Assembly (NCBI RefSeq): GCF_017744015.1
Contig: NZ_JAGHRA010000004.1
Location: 186,001 to 250,000, forward strand
Length of the DNA: 64,000 nucleotides
Direction: 5' to 3'
Origin: Paracoccus sp. R12_2
GTDB lineage: Bacteria > Pseudomonadota > Alphaproteobacteria > Rhodobacterales > Rhodobacteraceae
In this document: positions 27,690 through 38,754 of the stretch, piece after piece
How positions within the stretch are numbered: the first letter of the stretch is position 1
Layout: each line of letters begins with the position of its first letter
The notes under the pieces: generated by a model
What the model was told of the DNA's origin: nothing
What the model saw: only the letters and a program-made list of their open reading frames with translations
Database searches by the model: none
Made by a program: the position numbers and the translations under genes

Positions 27690-27980
27690 CTAGAAGCCGC
27701 CGGTCAACTCGGCGGCCCGGGTCTTCTTGTCGTAGATGCAGATCACGCGCTCTGCCTCACCGCCGGACGGCTTGATCGACAGCAATGCGGCGCCGTAGGA
27801 TTCGGAACCGAACGGTGCGATGTCCAGACTGACCAACGCGCCGTCCGATGATTGGACAAGGTCGCTGCACGCTTCTTCGACGGAAGCCCGAAATTCTTCC
27901 CACGCCTTATCGGTCGAGGCGAGCGTCGGTCCTGACGCCAGCAGGCAAACCGTCGCGGCCTGGATCCATGGTCGTTTCAT
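27690..27980 (-). CDS. Small secreted protein of unknown function (96 aa)
   Basis: I do not recognise a family. It has a clear signal peptide (MKRPWIQAATVCLLASGPTLAS, cut after ALAS or close; quoted ends only: MKRPW...TLAS). The ~75-residue mature domain has two cysteines, one in EEACSDLV and one in VICIYDKK, that could form a disulphide. A start-proximal GGAGTAAG ribosome site is present. It is divergent from the I78-like lipoprotein gene with 89 bases between starts. Confidence 0.6.
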   Translation of the reverse strand: MKRPWIQAATVCLLASGPTLASTDKAWEEFRASVEEACSDLVQSSDGALVSLDIAPFGSESYGAALLSIKPSGGEAERVICIYDKKTRAAELTGGF

Positions 27981-28069
27981 TTGGGCTTACTCCTTGAACT
28001 GCTCTGGCCTAGGCAAGGGAACGTACCAGTGTCCACCCGGGTTCTGACACAAGATAGAGAGGAGCCGTC

Positions 28070-28354
28070 ATGTATCGCATTTTCCGCAGCACGGGCCTTG
28101 CAGCGATGATCTGCAGTCCCGTCGTCCTGTCCGCATGCCAGCAGCAATCCGGCCTGACCGTCAGCGCCGCGCGCTGCGAGCCCGCGCTGCATCAGGCGCT
28201 GGTAGGACGCAATATCGGTGCCGTGACGCTGCCGTCAGAGTTGCCGCAGCGAGTCGTCATACCCGGCGCGACCCTGACCGATGGCGTCAATCCCGATCGT
28301 CTGAACATCTTCGTGGACCCGAAGGGCTGGATCGCCCGCGTCAGCTGCGGCTAG
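28070..28354 (+). CDS. I78-family peptidase inhibitor-like lipoprotein
   Basis: The 94-residue protein has a lipobox LSAC (C23). The compact domain contains LVGRNIGAVTLP, PQRVVIPGATLTDGV and DRLNIFVDPKGWIARVSCG. These are the Inhibitor_I78 pattern (conserved Arg, Pro-Gly, Asn-Ile and C-terminal Cys-Gly). Family members inhibit serine proteases such as subtilisin/chymotrypsin-like enzymes. A GAGGAG site precedes the ATG. Its target is unknown. Confidence 0.75.
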   Translation: MYRIFRSTGLAAMICSPVVLSACQQQSGLTVSAARCEPALHQALVGRNIGAVTLPSELPQRVVIPGATLTDGVNPDRLNIFVDPKGWIARVSCG

Positions 28355-28365
28355 TCCCGTGCGGG

Positions 28366-29199
28366 CTAGAAGCCCAGGCGCCGCAACGGGCCGATCACCC
28401 GCCGATACATGACCGGTGGCAGGACGTCCTGAAGCATCTCATTCCTGCGTGTCTCGCGGTCGGCCTGATCGGCGGTGCCTGGACGCGGCTTGAACAGGGT
28501 CGTGTGCGCCTTCTTGGTGCCGTCCCATGTCGCGGTATAGTAATACAGCGCCATCGACATGCGCGGCTCGCCCTCGGGGTGGTTGACCGGCGTCGGATTG
28601 CCGTGCCAGGTCGTTGACCCGGTGTTGAAGCAGACCATGCGGTTGAACAGGGGCACGAAACTGTCCACCATTTCGGTCATGTCATCATTCCAGATTTCGA
28701 ACGACCCGCCATATTCCTTTTTCCAGTCCTTGTTCAGATAGATCAGGACATTCAGTCGCCGTTCAAGATTCAGAATGGCGTTGTGGTTGAAATCCGCATG
28801 AATATCCAGATGGCCGCCGTTTCCGACGACGTGGATGCCGCCACCCGCGAAATAGGGATCGGGAATAAGCCCCTTGATGCCGGTCAGGTTTTCCAGAAAC
28901 TGAACGAACGGGCGGGAATTCAGGATATAGAACAGATTGCGCGTGTATGGCGGCAGGCGTTCCGGCACATAGCTGGTTTTCAGCTTTTCCTGCGGGCGAT
29001 CGAAGCTGGTCTCCGCCTCGGGCAGGGCCTTCAGCTCTTCACGGACATTGTCCAGCACCTCCGGCGGCAGGAAGTCTTCGAAACTGCCATAGGGATAGGG
29101 CGACTTGTTGCGATACGACTCGGACGCGGCCTTGCCGGCAGCCTTCGCGATTTCGGGATCGAGTTGAAGCGTTTCGGGATCCATCGCAAGAACCGGCAT
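28366..29199 (-). CDS. 2-oxoglutarate/Fe(II)-dependent oxygenase
   Basis: The 277-residue prolyl-4-hydroxylase-like oxygenase has iron ligands H134 and D136 (DIHADFNHN) and H199 (TWHGNPTPV). R213 in EPRMSMALYYYT is the probable 2-oxoglutarate anchor. The substrate cannot be told; relatives act on proteins or on sugar/lipid precursors. The gene is monocistronic, convergent with the I78 gene (11 bases apart), with an AT-rich upstream promoter region (29205-29280). Confidence 0.85.
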   Translation of the reverse strand: MPVLAMDPETLQLDPEIAKAAGKAASESYRNKSPYPYGSFEDFLPPEVLDNVREELKALPEAETSFDRPQEKLKTSYVPERLPPYTRNLFYILNSRPFVQFLENLTGIKGLIPDPYFAGGGIHVVGNGGHLDIHADFNHNAILNLERRLNVLIYLNKDWKKEYGGSFEIWNDDMTEMVDSFVPLFNRMVCFNTGSTTWHGNPTPVNHPEGEPRMSMALYYYTATWDGTKKAHTTLFKPRPGTADQADRETRRNEMLQDVLPPVMYRRVIGPLRRLGF

Positions 29200-29280
29200 G
29201 ACAAACTCCTAAAGCTGAACACATATATTGCAATTAGAAACCGATTCCCTGACAAAAACAAAGCGGTTTTTGACTGGCGA

Positions 29281-29305
29281 TTTCGGCAGATTGACATTGC
29301 CGAAA
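29281..29305. terminator. Dyad between uvrB and the 2OG oxygenase gene
   Basis: TTTCGGCA and TGCCGAAA form perfect 8-bp arms around a nine-base loop, 24 bases beyond the uvrB stop. There is no immediate U tract, so it could be a weak terminator/RNA-stabilising hairpin for uvrB or an operator for the oxygenase gene. Confidence 0.4.
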
Positions 29306-29328
29306 TTCCAACGCGCATGACACACCGA

Positions 29329-31515
<2,187 letters not shown>

Positions 31516-31673
31516 CCATTCCCCCGATGTGTCTCGTGCGACAGACACCCAAGTTGTGGTCTCGTGCGCGAAAGTCAACCTGACCTTCCTTTGCGAGTTC
31601 TCATACGGCGAGGCAGGGCCCTTGCCCCAAACAGGCAGCGTTGCCAATCGTCGCCGATGGACGGCGCGGGGGT

Positions 31674-31693
31674 CCGGGGGGCTCGCCCCCCGG
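31674..31693. repeat. Perfect GC hairpin (8-bp stem, CTCG loop)
   Basis: CCGGGGGG and CCCCCCGG flank a CTCG tetraloop in the dat-uvrB gap. Such G/C runs around CTCG are common intergenic hairpins in this bacterial group. It probably acts with the next hairpin to separate dat from uvrB transcription. Confidence 0.6.
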
Positions 31694-31712
31694 CCATCGC
31701 GGGACGCAGAAA

Positions 31713-31735
31713 GCGCCGCGGGTTTCCCGCGGCGC
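31713..31735 (-). terminator. Terminator-like hairpin after the D-amino acid transaminase gene
   Basis: A perfect 10-bp stem (GCGCCGCGGG/CCCGCGGCGC) with a TTT loop begins 12 bases past the gene's stop. On the minus strand it is followed by TTTCTG, a short U-rich tail, so it most likely ends that transcript before uvrB. Confidence 0.7.
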
Positions 31736-31746
31736 CCGAGGTCTGG

Positions 31747-32607
31747 TCAGACCGCCGCCTTGCGGCTTTCCTCAAGATAGATCTCGCGCAGGCGCGTCGC
31801 GATGGCGCCGATCTTTCCGGTGCCGACGGGTTTTCCGTCGATCTCGACCACCGGCATCACGAAGGCCGAGGCCGAAGTCACGAATGCCTCGTCGGCCTCT
31901 TGCGCCTCGGCGATGGTGAAGCTGCGTTCCTCGATCTTCATCTGCGCCTCGGCCGCGAAACGCAGCACCGCCGCGCGGGTGATGCCGTGCAGGATGTCGT
32001 GGGACAGTTCTCGCGTGACGATCACCCCGTCCTTGACGATATAGGCATTGTTCGAGGTCCCCTCGGTCACGAATCCGTCCTCGGTCAGCCAGGCATCGTC
32101 CGCGCCGCGCGACTTGGCCTCCATCTTGGCCATCGAGGGATAAAGCAGCTGCACCGTCTTGATGTCGCGACGGCCCCAGCGCAGATCCTCGACGCTGACG
32201 ATCTTCCAGCCGGTCTTCGCCGCCGGCGCGTCGGCCAGTCCGGGTTTCGCCTGTGTGAACATGACCACTGTCGGCGGGGTGTCTTCCGGCGGATAGGCGA
32301 AATCGCGATCACCCGGATTGCCGCGCGTCACCTGCAGATAGACAAGCCCGTCGATGATCGCGTTGCGGTCCAAAAGCGTGCGATGGGCGTCCAGATATTC
32401 GTTCTCGGCCAGCGGATTGACGATCTCCAGCGCCGCGAGCGAGCGCTGCAGCCGCGCCATGTGGCCGTCGAAATCCAGCAGCTTGCCGTTCAGGACGCTG
32501 ACCACCTCGTAAACGCCGTCGGCCATCAGGAAGCCGCGATCGAAGATCGATACGCTTGCCTGATCCTCGGGCAGATACTCGCCGTTCACATAGACTGTCC
32601 GCGTCAT
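31747..32607 (-). CDS. dat: D-amino acid transaminase (class IV PLP aminotransferase)
   Basis: The 286-residue fold-type IV enzyme begins MTRTVYVNGEYLPEDQASVSIFDRGF. It contains the PLP-lysine segment RRDIKTVQLLYPSMAK and the phosphate-binding TEGTSNNAYIV and GITRAAVL. These fit D-alanine/D-amino acid transaminases rather than branched-chain or ADC lyase members, though specificity remains an inference. An AGAGAGGATGCG site precedes the ATG. It is divergent from mcl1. Confidence 0.85.
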   Translation of the reverse strand: MTRTVYVNGEYLPEDQASVSIFDRGFLMADGVYEVVSVLNGKLLDFDGHMARLQRSLAALEIVNPLAENEYLDAHRTLLDRNAIIDGLVYLQVTRGNPGDRDFAYPPEDTPPTVVMFTQAKPGLADAPAAKTGWKIVSVEDLRWGRRDIKTVQLLYPSMAKMEAKSRGADDAWLTEDGFVTEGTSNNAYIVKDGVIVTRELSHDILHGITRAAVLRFAAEAQMKIEERSFTIAEAQEADEAFVTSASAFVMPVVEIDGKPVGTGKIGAIATRLREIYLEESRKAAV

Positions 32608-32786
32608 CGCATCCTCTCTCCGTATCAGCGTCCTCGGCTGCGGTCCTGCGCCCAAAGCGCGCGCGGGTCAAGTCGGACATTCGCTCGCCCCGGGCGGTAT
32701 GCGACGGTGCGCAACGGGGTTGAAAGCGGCCACGCGGCGCGCTAATGGTGCCGCAATTAAATTTCGCCTGATGACACGGAGCCGCA

Positions 32787-33746
32787 ATGAGCTTTCGCCT
32801 TCAGCCCCTTCCGCCAGCCCGACTGAACCGCTGCCAGTTGTTCGGTCCCGGGTCGCGCACGGCTCTGTTCGAGAAGATGGCGAAATCCGCGGCCGACGTG
32901 ATCAACATCGATCTCGAGGATTCGGTCGCGCCCGACGACAAGGAAACCGCCCGGCGCCAGACCATTCAGGCGATCGGCGACATCGACTGGGGTGACAAGA
33001 CCCTGTCCGTGCGGATCAACGGGCTGGACACGCCTTTCTGGTATCGCGACGTGGTCGATCTGCTGGAACAGGCGGGCGACCGGCTGGACCAGATCATGAT
33101 CCCCAAGGTCGGGAATGCCGCCGACATCTATGCCGTGGACGCGCTGGTCACGGCGATCGAGCGTGCCCGGAATCGCCGCAAGGCCATCGCCTTCGAGGTC
33201 ATCATCGAAAGCGCCGCCGGGATATGCCATGCTGAGGAGATTGCGGCCGGATCACCCCGGATGCAGGCGATGAGCCTTGGCGCCGCGGATTTCGCGGCCT
33301 CGATGGGGATGGCCACGACGGGCATCGGCGGCACCCAGGAAAACTATTACATGATCCGCGAGGGCCAGAAATACTGGCCCGATCCATGGCACTGGGCGCA
33401 GACTGCCATTGTCGCCGCGTGCCGGACGCATGGACTGCTGCCGGTGGACGGCCCGTTCGGCGACTTCTCGGACAAGGACGGCTTCGTCGCGCAGGCCCGC
33501 CGGTCCGCCACGCTTGGCATGGTCGGCAAATGGGCGATCCATCCCAGCCAGATCGCGTTGGCCAACGAGGTGTTCTCGCCCTCGGACGATGCGGTGACCG
33601 AGGCGCGCGAGATCCTGGCGGCCATGGAAGAGGCCAAGAAGACCGGTGCGGGGGCCACGGTGTACAAGGGCCGCCTGGTCGATATAGCCTCGATCAAGCA
33701 GGCCGAGGTGATCGTGCGTCAGGCCGAACTGATCGCCGGATCGTAA
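32787..33746 (+). CDS. mcl1: L-malyl-CoA/beta-methylmalyl-CoA lyase
   Basis: The 319-residue HpcH/HpaI-fold enzyme reads MSFRLQPLPPARLNRCQLFGP, then NIDLEDSVAPDDK, IESAAGICHAEE, GAADFAASMG and GKWAIHPSQIALANEVF. This is nearly identical in pattern to my memory of Rhodobacter Mcl1. It cleaves malyl-CoA and beta-methylmalyl-CoA, yielding glyoxylate plus acetyl- or propionyl-CoA, a step of the ethylmalonyl-CoA pathway for C2 assimilation. No other pathway gene is in the window. Confidence 0.95.
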   Translation: MSFRLQPLPPARLNRCQLFGPGSRTALFEKMAKSAADVINIDLEDSVAPDDKETARRQTIQAIGDIDWGDKTLSVRINGLDTPFWYRDVVDLLEQAGDRLDQIMIPKVGNAADIYAVDALVTAIERARNRRKAIAFEVIIESAAGICHAEEIAAGSPRMQAMSLGAADFAASMGMATTGIGGTQENYYMIREGQKYWPDPWHWAQTAIVAACRTHGLLPVDGPFGDFSDKDGFVAQARRSATLGMVGKWAIHPSQIALANEVFSPSDDAVTEAREILAAMEEAKKTGAGATVYKGRLVDIASIKQAEVIVRQAELIAGS

Positions 33747-33803
33747 GGACACACAAGCGGCGCCGGACCAGTGGAGGGGGACGGCCCGCGATGTGGGAGG
33801 GCG

Positions 33804-33831
33804 CAGGCCCCGTGGGTGACCGCGGGGCCTG
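33804..33831 (+). terminator. Hairpin downstream of mcl1
   Basis: CAGGCCCCG and CGGGGCCTG form a nine-bp perfect stem around a ten-base loop, ~57 bases after the mcl1 stop and before the convergent TIGR02186 gene. There is only a weak T tail (TTGCGT), so it may work in both directions. Confidence 0.55.
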
Positions 33832-33912
33832 TTGCGTCATCGCCGATCAGGACACGGCTTGCGGCGCTAGGCCCTGATCGCCGTCACCCGGCAGCCGCGG
33901 CACAGGCGAAGT

Positions 33913-34809
33913 TCAGGCCCGCCTCAGCCGCCGGAACGCAGCCGATGCGCCCCAGCCCGCCGCCACCGCCACCGCCAGCGACATCAGCCCGTAAACCAGC
34001 GGCTGATCGAAGGCGAGACGGTAGAGCCAGCGTTCAAGCCCGACCTTCCGCACTTCGATAGGCGCCCGGTAGACATCAACCACCTCTCCGTCGCGCAGCA
34101 GGAAGATGCGTGTCTTGTAGTCGCCTTCGATCAGATTGGCGGGCAGGCGTATGTCGGCGCGGAACAGCGTCTGATCGACCAGCTTCACGCTGCCTTCGTC
34201 CAGCCGATACAGCCCGTTCGCCTCGCGGATGCGGATCAGCGCCTCGGTATAGGGCACCGCGTCTTCGACATTCAGGCCGCCGCCGAACGCCCGCAGCGCA
34301 AGCGGCAGCGATATGCGATAGCGGCTGTCCCATTCGGGGCTCAGGATCTGGTCCAGCGGACCGCTGGTGGCGACGGCATAGAAGCCGGGCGCTGCCCCCA
34401 CCTCGACGCTTTCGGCGTTCAGCCAGATCCCCAGCTTGCGTTCCTTTTGCCAAACCGTCAGCGCCTGCGTCGGAGCCTCGAGCGTTACGACGACCTCCAG
34501 CGGCGGACCCGGGGGGATGGGCGTCTCTCGCTTGATGGCACCGTAGATCAGGATTTCGGATCCATCGAAGCTGGCCGTGATCGCAACGGAATTGCGTGAC
34601 AGTCCCGCGACCACCTGTTCGGTCGGGGCGTCCTGCTGCACCGGCAATCCGGCGCGGGGCATTCCGGGGTCGGGATAGAGCGGATAGCCCTGCTGCGGTG
34701 GCGACAGCGGAACCGTCGACCCCGGCGCCTGACGTGGCGGGGCATCCTGTCCCCACACGGCCCCGGCCGCCAGCCAGATCCCCGCCGCAAGACCCAGAAA
34801 CGCACGCAT
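33913..34809 (-). CDS. TIGR02186 family protein (predicted exported, membrane-anchored)
   Basis: The 298-residue protein has a signal peptide (cut near AVWG-QDA), a ~230-residue extracytoplasmic region (VAGLSRNSVAITASFDGSE, then ILIYGAIKRETPIPPG), and a C-terminal TM helix (LVYGLMSLAVAVAAGWG) before a basic tail. This is the alphaproteobacterial TIGR02186 layout; its function is unknown. It overlaps the TSUP permease gene by one base (TGATG), so the two are co-translated and may form a complex. Confidence 0.82.
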   Translation of the reverse strand: MRAFLGLAAGIWLAAGAVWGQDAPPRQAPGSTVPLSPPQQGYPLYPDPGMPRAGLPVQQDAPTEQVVAGLSRNSVAITASFDGSEILIYGAIKRETPIPPGPPLEVVVTLEAPTQALTVWQKERKLGIWLNAESVEVGAAPGFYAVATSGPLDQILSPEWDSRYRISLPLALRAFGGGLNVEDAVPYTEALIRIREANGLYRLDEGSVKLVDQTLFRADIRLPANLIEGDYKTRIFLLRDGEVVDVYRAPIEVRKVGLERWLYRLAFDQPLVYGLMSLAVAVAAGWGASAAFRRLRRA

Positions 34810-35723
34810 CAGTGCGCCCCCGTCGTGATCGAGAACAACTCATCCGGGCGCAGGAACAGGTCCAGCGCCAGCTTGCCGCAGACGATCAGCACCAGCAGTG
34901 CCAGCAGGATGCGCAGCTGTTCGGCCCGCAGTCGCGCGCCAAGCGTGGTGCCGATCTGCGCGCCGATGACGCCGCCGACGATCAGCAGCACCGCAAGCAT
35001 GATATCCACGGTATTGTAGCTGATGGCATGCATCAGCGTCGTGAAGGCGGTGACGAAGATGATCTGGAACAGCGAGGTTCCGACCACGACCTTGGTCGGC
35101 ATTCCCAGCAGGTAGATCATTGCCGGAACCATGATGAAGCCGCCGCCGACACCCATGATCGCGGCCAGAACACCGACCGCCACGCCGACCAGCAGCACGG
35201 GAATCGCGCTGATATACAGTCCAGAGGTGCGGAACTTCATCTTGAACGGCCAGCGATGGACCCAGTTATGCTGGTGAAGTCGCTTGCGATAGGTCGGATT
35301 GCGCGACCGCCGCATGCTGCGGATGCTTTCCTGCAGCATCATCCCACCGATCAGGCCAAGGAATATGACATAGCAAAGCTGAACCACCAGATCGACCTGG
35401 CCCAGATTCTGCAGGATGGTGAAGACCCAGACGCCCATCCATGACCCGACCAGACCGCCGGCCAACAGCACGCCGCCCATTCGAAAATCAACGGTCCTGC
35501 GCTTGACATGGGCCAGCACGCCACTGACCGATGAAGCCACGACCTGGTTGGCGCCGGTGGCCACCGCGATCGGGGGCGGAATGCCGATGAAGAACAGAAG
35601 CGGCGTGATCAGAAAGCCGCCGCCGACGCCGAACAGGCCGCTCATCAGTCCGACCAGCCCGCCAAGCCCGATCAAGGTAAAGGCATTGACCGAGACTTCG
35701 GCGATGGGAAGAAAAATCTGCAT
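34809..35723 (-). CDS. TSUP (TauE/SafE) family anion permease
   Basis: The 304-residue membrane protein has the two family repeats [19 protein letters not shown] and [21 protein letters not shown]. Start [13 protein letters not shown] was chosen because upstream codons fall in the divergent surE region. TSUP members export sulphite, sulphoacetate or other organosulphur/carboxylate anions. Coupling to TIGR02186 is typical of alphaproteobacteria. Confidence 0.88.
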   Translation of the reverse strand: MQIFLPIAEVSVNAFTLIGLGGLVGLMSGLFGVGGGFLITPLLFFIGIPPPIAVATGANQVVASSVSGVLAHVKRRTVDFRMGGVLLAGGLVGSWMGVWVFTILQNLGQVDLVVQLCYVIFLGLIGGMMLQESIRSMRRSRNPTYRKRLHQHNWVHRWPFKMKFRTSGLYISAIPVLLVGVAVGVLAAIMGVGGGFIMVPAMIYLLGMPTKVVVGTSLFQIIFVTAFTTLMHAISYNTVDIMLAVLLIVGGVIGAQIGTTLGARLRAEQLRILLALLVLIVCGKLALDLFLRPDELFSITTGAH

Positions 35724-35893
35724 GTTGCGCGCGCCAATTGCGGTGGGCAGAGAATGCAACGCCCGGCGCGGCGCGTCAAACCGCTTTCTGCCCACCGATC
35801 AGCGGGTTGATGCGCGCCCCGCGCGCCGGTAAGCAATACGAAGTGACGCCGGATGCCGGATCCCGGCGCATATTCAATTGGCGCGGGGCCGCA

Positions 35894-36709
35894 ATGCGCA
35901 TACTTATCACCAACGACGACGGCATCAACGCGCCGGGCCTTGAGGTTCTGACCGAGATCGCATCCGATCTGGCCGGGCCGCATGGCGAGGTCTGGACGGT
36001 CGCACCGGCATTCGAACAGTCGGGCGTGGCGCATTGCATCAGCTATTCTCATCCCACCATGGTCGCCCGGCTTTCCGAACGTCGCTATGCGGCCGAGGGC
36101 AGCCCCGCCGACTGTGTATTGGCCGCGATTTCCGATATCATGTCGGCCACCCCCCCTGATCTTGTGCTGTCCGGCGTCAATCGCGGCAACAATGCCGGCG
36201 AGAACGTGATGTATTCCGGCACGATCGGCGGCGCGATGGAGGCCGCCCTGCAGGGCCTGCCGGCGATTGCCCTGTCGCAGTATCTGGGGCCGGAAACGGC
36301 CGATCTTGCCGATCCGTTCGAGGCCGCCCGGCGTCACGCGGCGCGCCTGGTGCGGCAGTTGCTGGATCACGCCGACTGGCGTTCGGACCAGGATTTCCGG
36401 CTGTTTTACAATGTGAATTTTCCGCCGGTTCCGGCGGTGAAGGTGCGCGGAACGCGGGTTGCGCCGCAGGGTCGTCGCCAGGGCACCGGGTTCAGCGTAG
36501 TGCCCTATACCGCGCCGAATGGCCGCCGGTTCATGTGGGTATCGGGCAGCTCGCAACAGGCACCGGCTCGCGCAGGCAGCGATGTCGCGCAGAACATGGC
36601 TGGTTTCGTGTCGGTGACGCCCATGCGGGCGGATCTGACCTGCCACGCGTCGCTTGACCGGCTCGCCACGGCGCTGGACCGCGAAACGGAGGCCAGCGAA
36701 GCGTCATGA
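35894..36709 (+). CDS. surE: 5'/3'-nucleotidase SurE
   Basis: The 271-residue enzyme begins with the SurE metal site [16 protein letters not shown]. It then has [16 protein letters not shown], a SYSHP segment, GSPADCV and [25 protein letters not shown]. It dephosphorylates nucleoside monophosphates in the cytoplasm. The in-frame upstream extension is non-coding. The stop overlaps the pcm start by four bases. surE-pcm-nlpD is a conserved order across proteobacteria. Confidence 0.96.
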   Translation: MRILITNDDGINAPGLEVLTEIASDLAGPHGEVWTVAPAFEQSGVAHCISYSHPTMVARLSERRYAAEGSPADCVLAAISDIMSATPPDLVLSGVNRGNNAGENVMYSGTIGGAMEAALQGLPAIALSQYLGPETADLADPFEAARRHAARLVRQLLDHADWRSDQDFRLFYNVNFPPVPAVKVRGTRVAPQGRRQGTGFSVVPYTAPNGRRFMWVSGSSQQAPARAGSDVAQNMAGFVSVTPMRADLTCHASLDRLATALDRETEASEAS

Positions 36710-37377
36710 GCGATCCTGAAGACGAAGACGAAGGCGAAGGCAGCACCGCGGAACGCAAGATGCGTTTCCTGTTCCAGCTGCGCTCGCGCGGGGTCACCGA
36801 CCCCCGCGTGCTTGAGGCGATGGAACGGATCGACCGCGGCCTGTTCGTTCGCGGACAGTTCGCGGATCGGGCCTATGAGGACACGCCGCTGCCGATCCCG
36901 TGCGGCCAGACCATCAGCCAGCCATCGGTCGTCGGGCTGATGACACAGGCACTGTCCCCGGGGTTGCGCGATACCGTGCTGGAAATCGGCACGGGCTCGG
37001 GCTATCAGGCTGCGGTGCTGTCCAGACTGTGCCGGCGCGTCTATACCGTGGACCGGCATCGTCGGCTTGTCCAAGAGGCCGAGGCGATCTTCCGGCAGCT
37101 TGACCTGCCCAATATCACCGCGCAGATCGCCGACGGATCGCGCGGGCTGCCGGATCAGGCTCCGTTCGATCGGATTCTGGTCACCGCGGCGGCTGAAGAC
37201 CCGCCCGGCCCGCTGTTGGCACAACTGAAGATCGGCGGTATCATGGTCGTGCCGGTCGGGCAGTCGGATGCGGTTCAGACGCTGATCCGGGTGACCCGCA
37301 CGGATGCCGGGTTCGAATATGACGAGTTGCGGCAGGTGCGCTTCGTTCCGCTGGTCGAGGGGTTGGGCCAGACATGA
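36706..37377 (+). CDS. pcm: Protein-L-isoaspartate O-methyltransferase
   Basis: The 223-residue SAM-dependent repair enzyme has [18 protein letters not shown] in the N-terminal part, the SAM motif [16 protein letters not shown] and [14 protein letters not shown]. It starts repair of isoaspartyl residues in damaged proteins. The acidic N-terminal ~10 residues ([10 protein letters not shown]) are unusual. It is translationally coupled to surE. A divergent paralogue lies at 41576-42229. Confidence 0.95.
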   Translation: MSDPEDEDEGEGSTAERKMRFLFQLRSRGVTDPRVLEAMERIDRGLFVRGQFADRAYEDTPLPIPCGQTISQPSVVGLMTQALSPGLRDTVLEIGTGSGYQAAVLSRLCRRVYTVDRHRRLVQEAEAIFRQLDLPNITAQIADGSRGLPDQAPFDRILVTAAAEDPPGPLLAQLKIGGIMVVPVGQSDAVQTLIRVTRTDAGFEYDELRQVRFVPLVEGLGQT

Positions 37378-37432
37378 TCCCCGCCGGCAAGGGCGCGCAT
37401 CGCCGCCAAGAGGCAGTTTGAGGACATACAGG

Positions 37433-38590
37433 ATGAGCAGAACACCATTGTTTGCGGCCGGCGCTTGCGCCGTGCTTGCGCTGCTGGCCTCTTGCGGGCC
37501 GAATGGCGGCTTCGATCCCGATCTGCGGCGCTGGATGCCCGGTGCCCTGAATACTGCGGATGCGGCGGCACGGGCAGCGCCAAGGCCCCAGCCGGACAGC
37601 CGGGGCGTGATTTCCTTTCCGGACTATCAGGTTGTCATCGCACGCAACGGCGATACCCCGGCCAGCATCGCATCGCGGCTTGGTCTGACGGCGGATGAAC
37701 TGGCGCGTCATAACGCCTTGCCCATCGATGCCGCGTTGGCGGAAGGCGCGACGCTGGTGCTGCCGCGCCGCGTGGCCGCCGGGGCGCCCGCCAGCGGCAC
37801 CAGCACCACCGGCCTTGTGACCGATCCTTTCGCCGGGCAGGGGGTTCGCCAGCGTGACGTTCCTGGTCGCAGCAACGCCCAATCCGGTGGTGGCACCAAA
37901 CCCGCGGCCACAACCGCGCAACCGGGGCAGCACGTCGTTTCGGCCGGGGAAACTGCATGGTCGATCTCGCGCAAATACGGTGTCAGCGTTCAGGATCTGG
38001 CCAGCTGGAATGGCCTGCCTTCATCAATGAACGTGCGCGTCGGTCAGCGTTTGATGATCCCCGTCGCTGGTCAGACACCGCCTGATCCGGCGCGGGTAAC
38101 GACCGCGCCTGGCAGTGGCAGTCCAACCCCCAAGCCGCCATCCTCCGCCGAGGCGCTGCCCAAAGAGGATACCAGCCCCGCTGCCGCACCGGCCCCCGAT
38201 GCGCCTGCCACGAACATGGGCGCGGACCGCACTGCGGCGTCGGGCGGCGGACGTTTCGCGATGCCGGTGTCAGGCGCGATCATCCGGGTCTATGAAAAGG
38301 GCAAGAATGACGGCATCGACATCGCCGCGCCTGCCGGAACCTCGGTCAAGGCCGCCGGCAGCGGTACGGTCGCTGCGATCACCCGCGATACTGCCGGGGT
38401 GCCGATCGTGGTCGTGCGTCATGGCGATGGGCTGATGACGGTCTATACCGGCTTGGCGTCGCTGAATGTCGCGAAGGGCGATCAGTTGTCGTCGGGACAG
38501 TCACTGGGGACCGCGGGTGACGGCGGCTTTGTCCATTTCGAAGTCCGTCGGGGCTTTGAAAGCGTCGATCCCGAAGACTATCTGGGCTGA
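37433..38590 (+). CDS. nlpD: NlpD-like lipoprotein with two LysM domains and a degenerate M23 domain
   Basis: The 385-residue protein has lipobox LASC (C21), LysM domains at ~64-112 and ~167-212, a Pro/Ala-rich linker, and a LytM/M23 domain at ~274-377. In active M23 enzymes the zinc site needs HxGxD and HxH. Here the first position reads KNDGIDIA (no His) and the usual YxHL reads YTGL. The fold is therefore probably catalytically dead, as in NlpD/EnvC, which activate cell-division amidases. Position after surE-pcm supports NlpD. Confidence 0.88.
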   Translation: MSRTPLFAAGACAVLALLASCGPNGGFDPDLRRWMPGALNTADAAARAAPRPQPDSRGVISFPDYQVVIARNGDTPASIASRLGLTADELARHNALPIDAALAEGATLVLPRRVAAGAPASGTSTTGLVTDPFAGQGVRQRDVPGRSNAQSGGGTKPAATTAQPGQHVVSAGETAWSISRKYGVSVQDLASWNGLPSSMNVRVGQRLMIPVAGQTPPDPARVTTAPGSGSPTPKPPSSAEALPKEDTSPAAAPAPDAPATNMGADRTAASGGGRFAMPVSGAIIRVYEKGKNDGIDIAAPAGTSVKAAGSGTVAAITRDTAGVPIVVVRHGDGLMTVYTGLASLNVAKGDQLSSGQSLGTAGDGGFVHFEVRRGFESVDPEDYLG

Positions 38591-38632
38591 TCGCCGGGTC
38601 GGCGCCTGCCCGTTCTTTTTCATGAGGCGAAG

Positions 38633-38661
38633 ACGCCGGCCAGAAGTTTTCTGGCCGGCGT
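38633..38661. terminator. Bidirectional hairpin between nlpD and the PopZ-like gene
   Basis: ACGCCGGCCAGAA and TTCTGGCCGGCGT form 13 perfect base pairs with a three-base loop, in the gap between the convergent nlpD and PopZ-like genes. Neither side has a U tract. It is the longest perfect stem noticed in the window and probably separates the two convergent transcripts. Confidence 0.65.
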
Positions 38662-38754
38662 GATCTGGGTGTTGTCCATCCCGCCAGGCGGGATGATGGC
38701 TTTCCCGGACCGGGCTGCGTCGCACGCGCTCGATCCGGCTTACGCCTGTGGAAA

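Noticed and set aside
31516-31660. LexA/SOS box upstream of uvrB
   Set aside because: A GTTC is present, but no second GTTC (or GAAC pair) occurs at the seven-base spacing of alphaproteobacterial SOS boxes.
31674-31735. Adjacent GC hairpins as a CRISPR or dispersed repeat array
   Set aside because: Only two unrelated hairpins are present, with no repeated unit or spacers; they are best read as transcription terminators.
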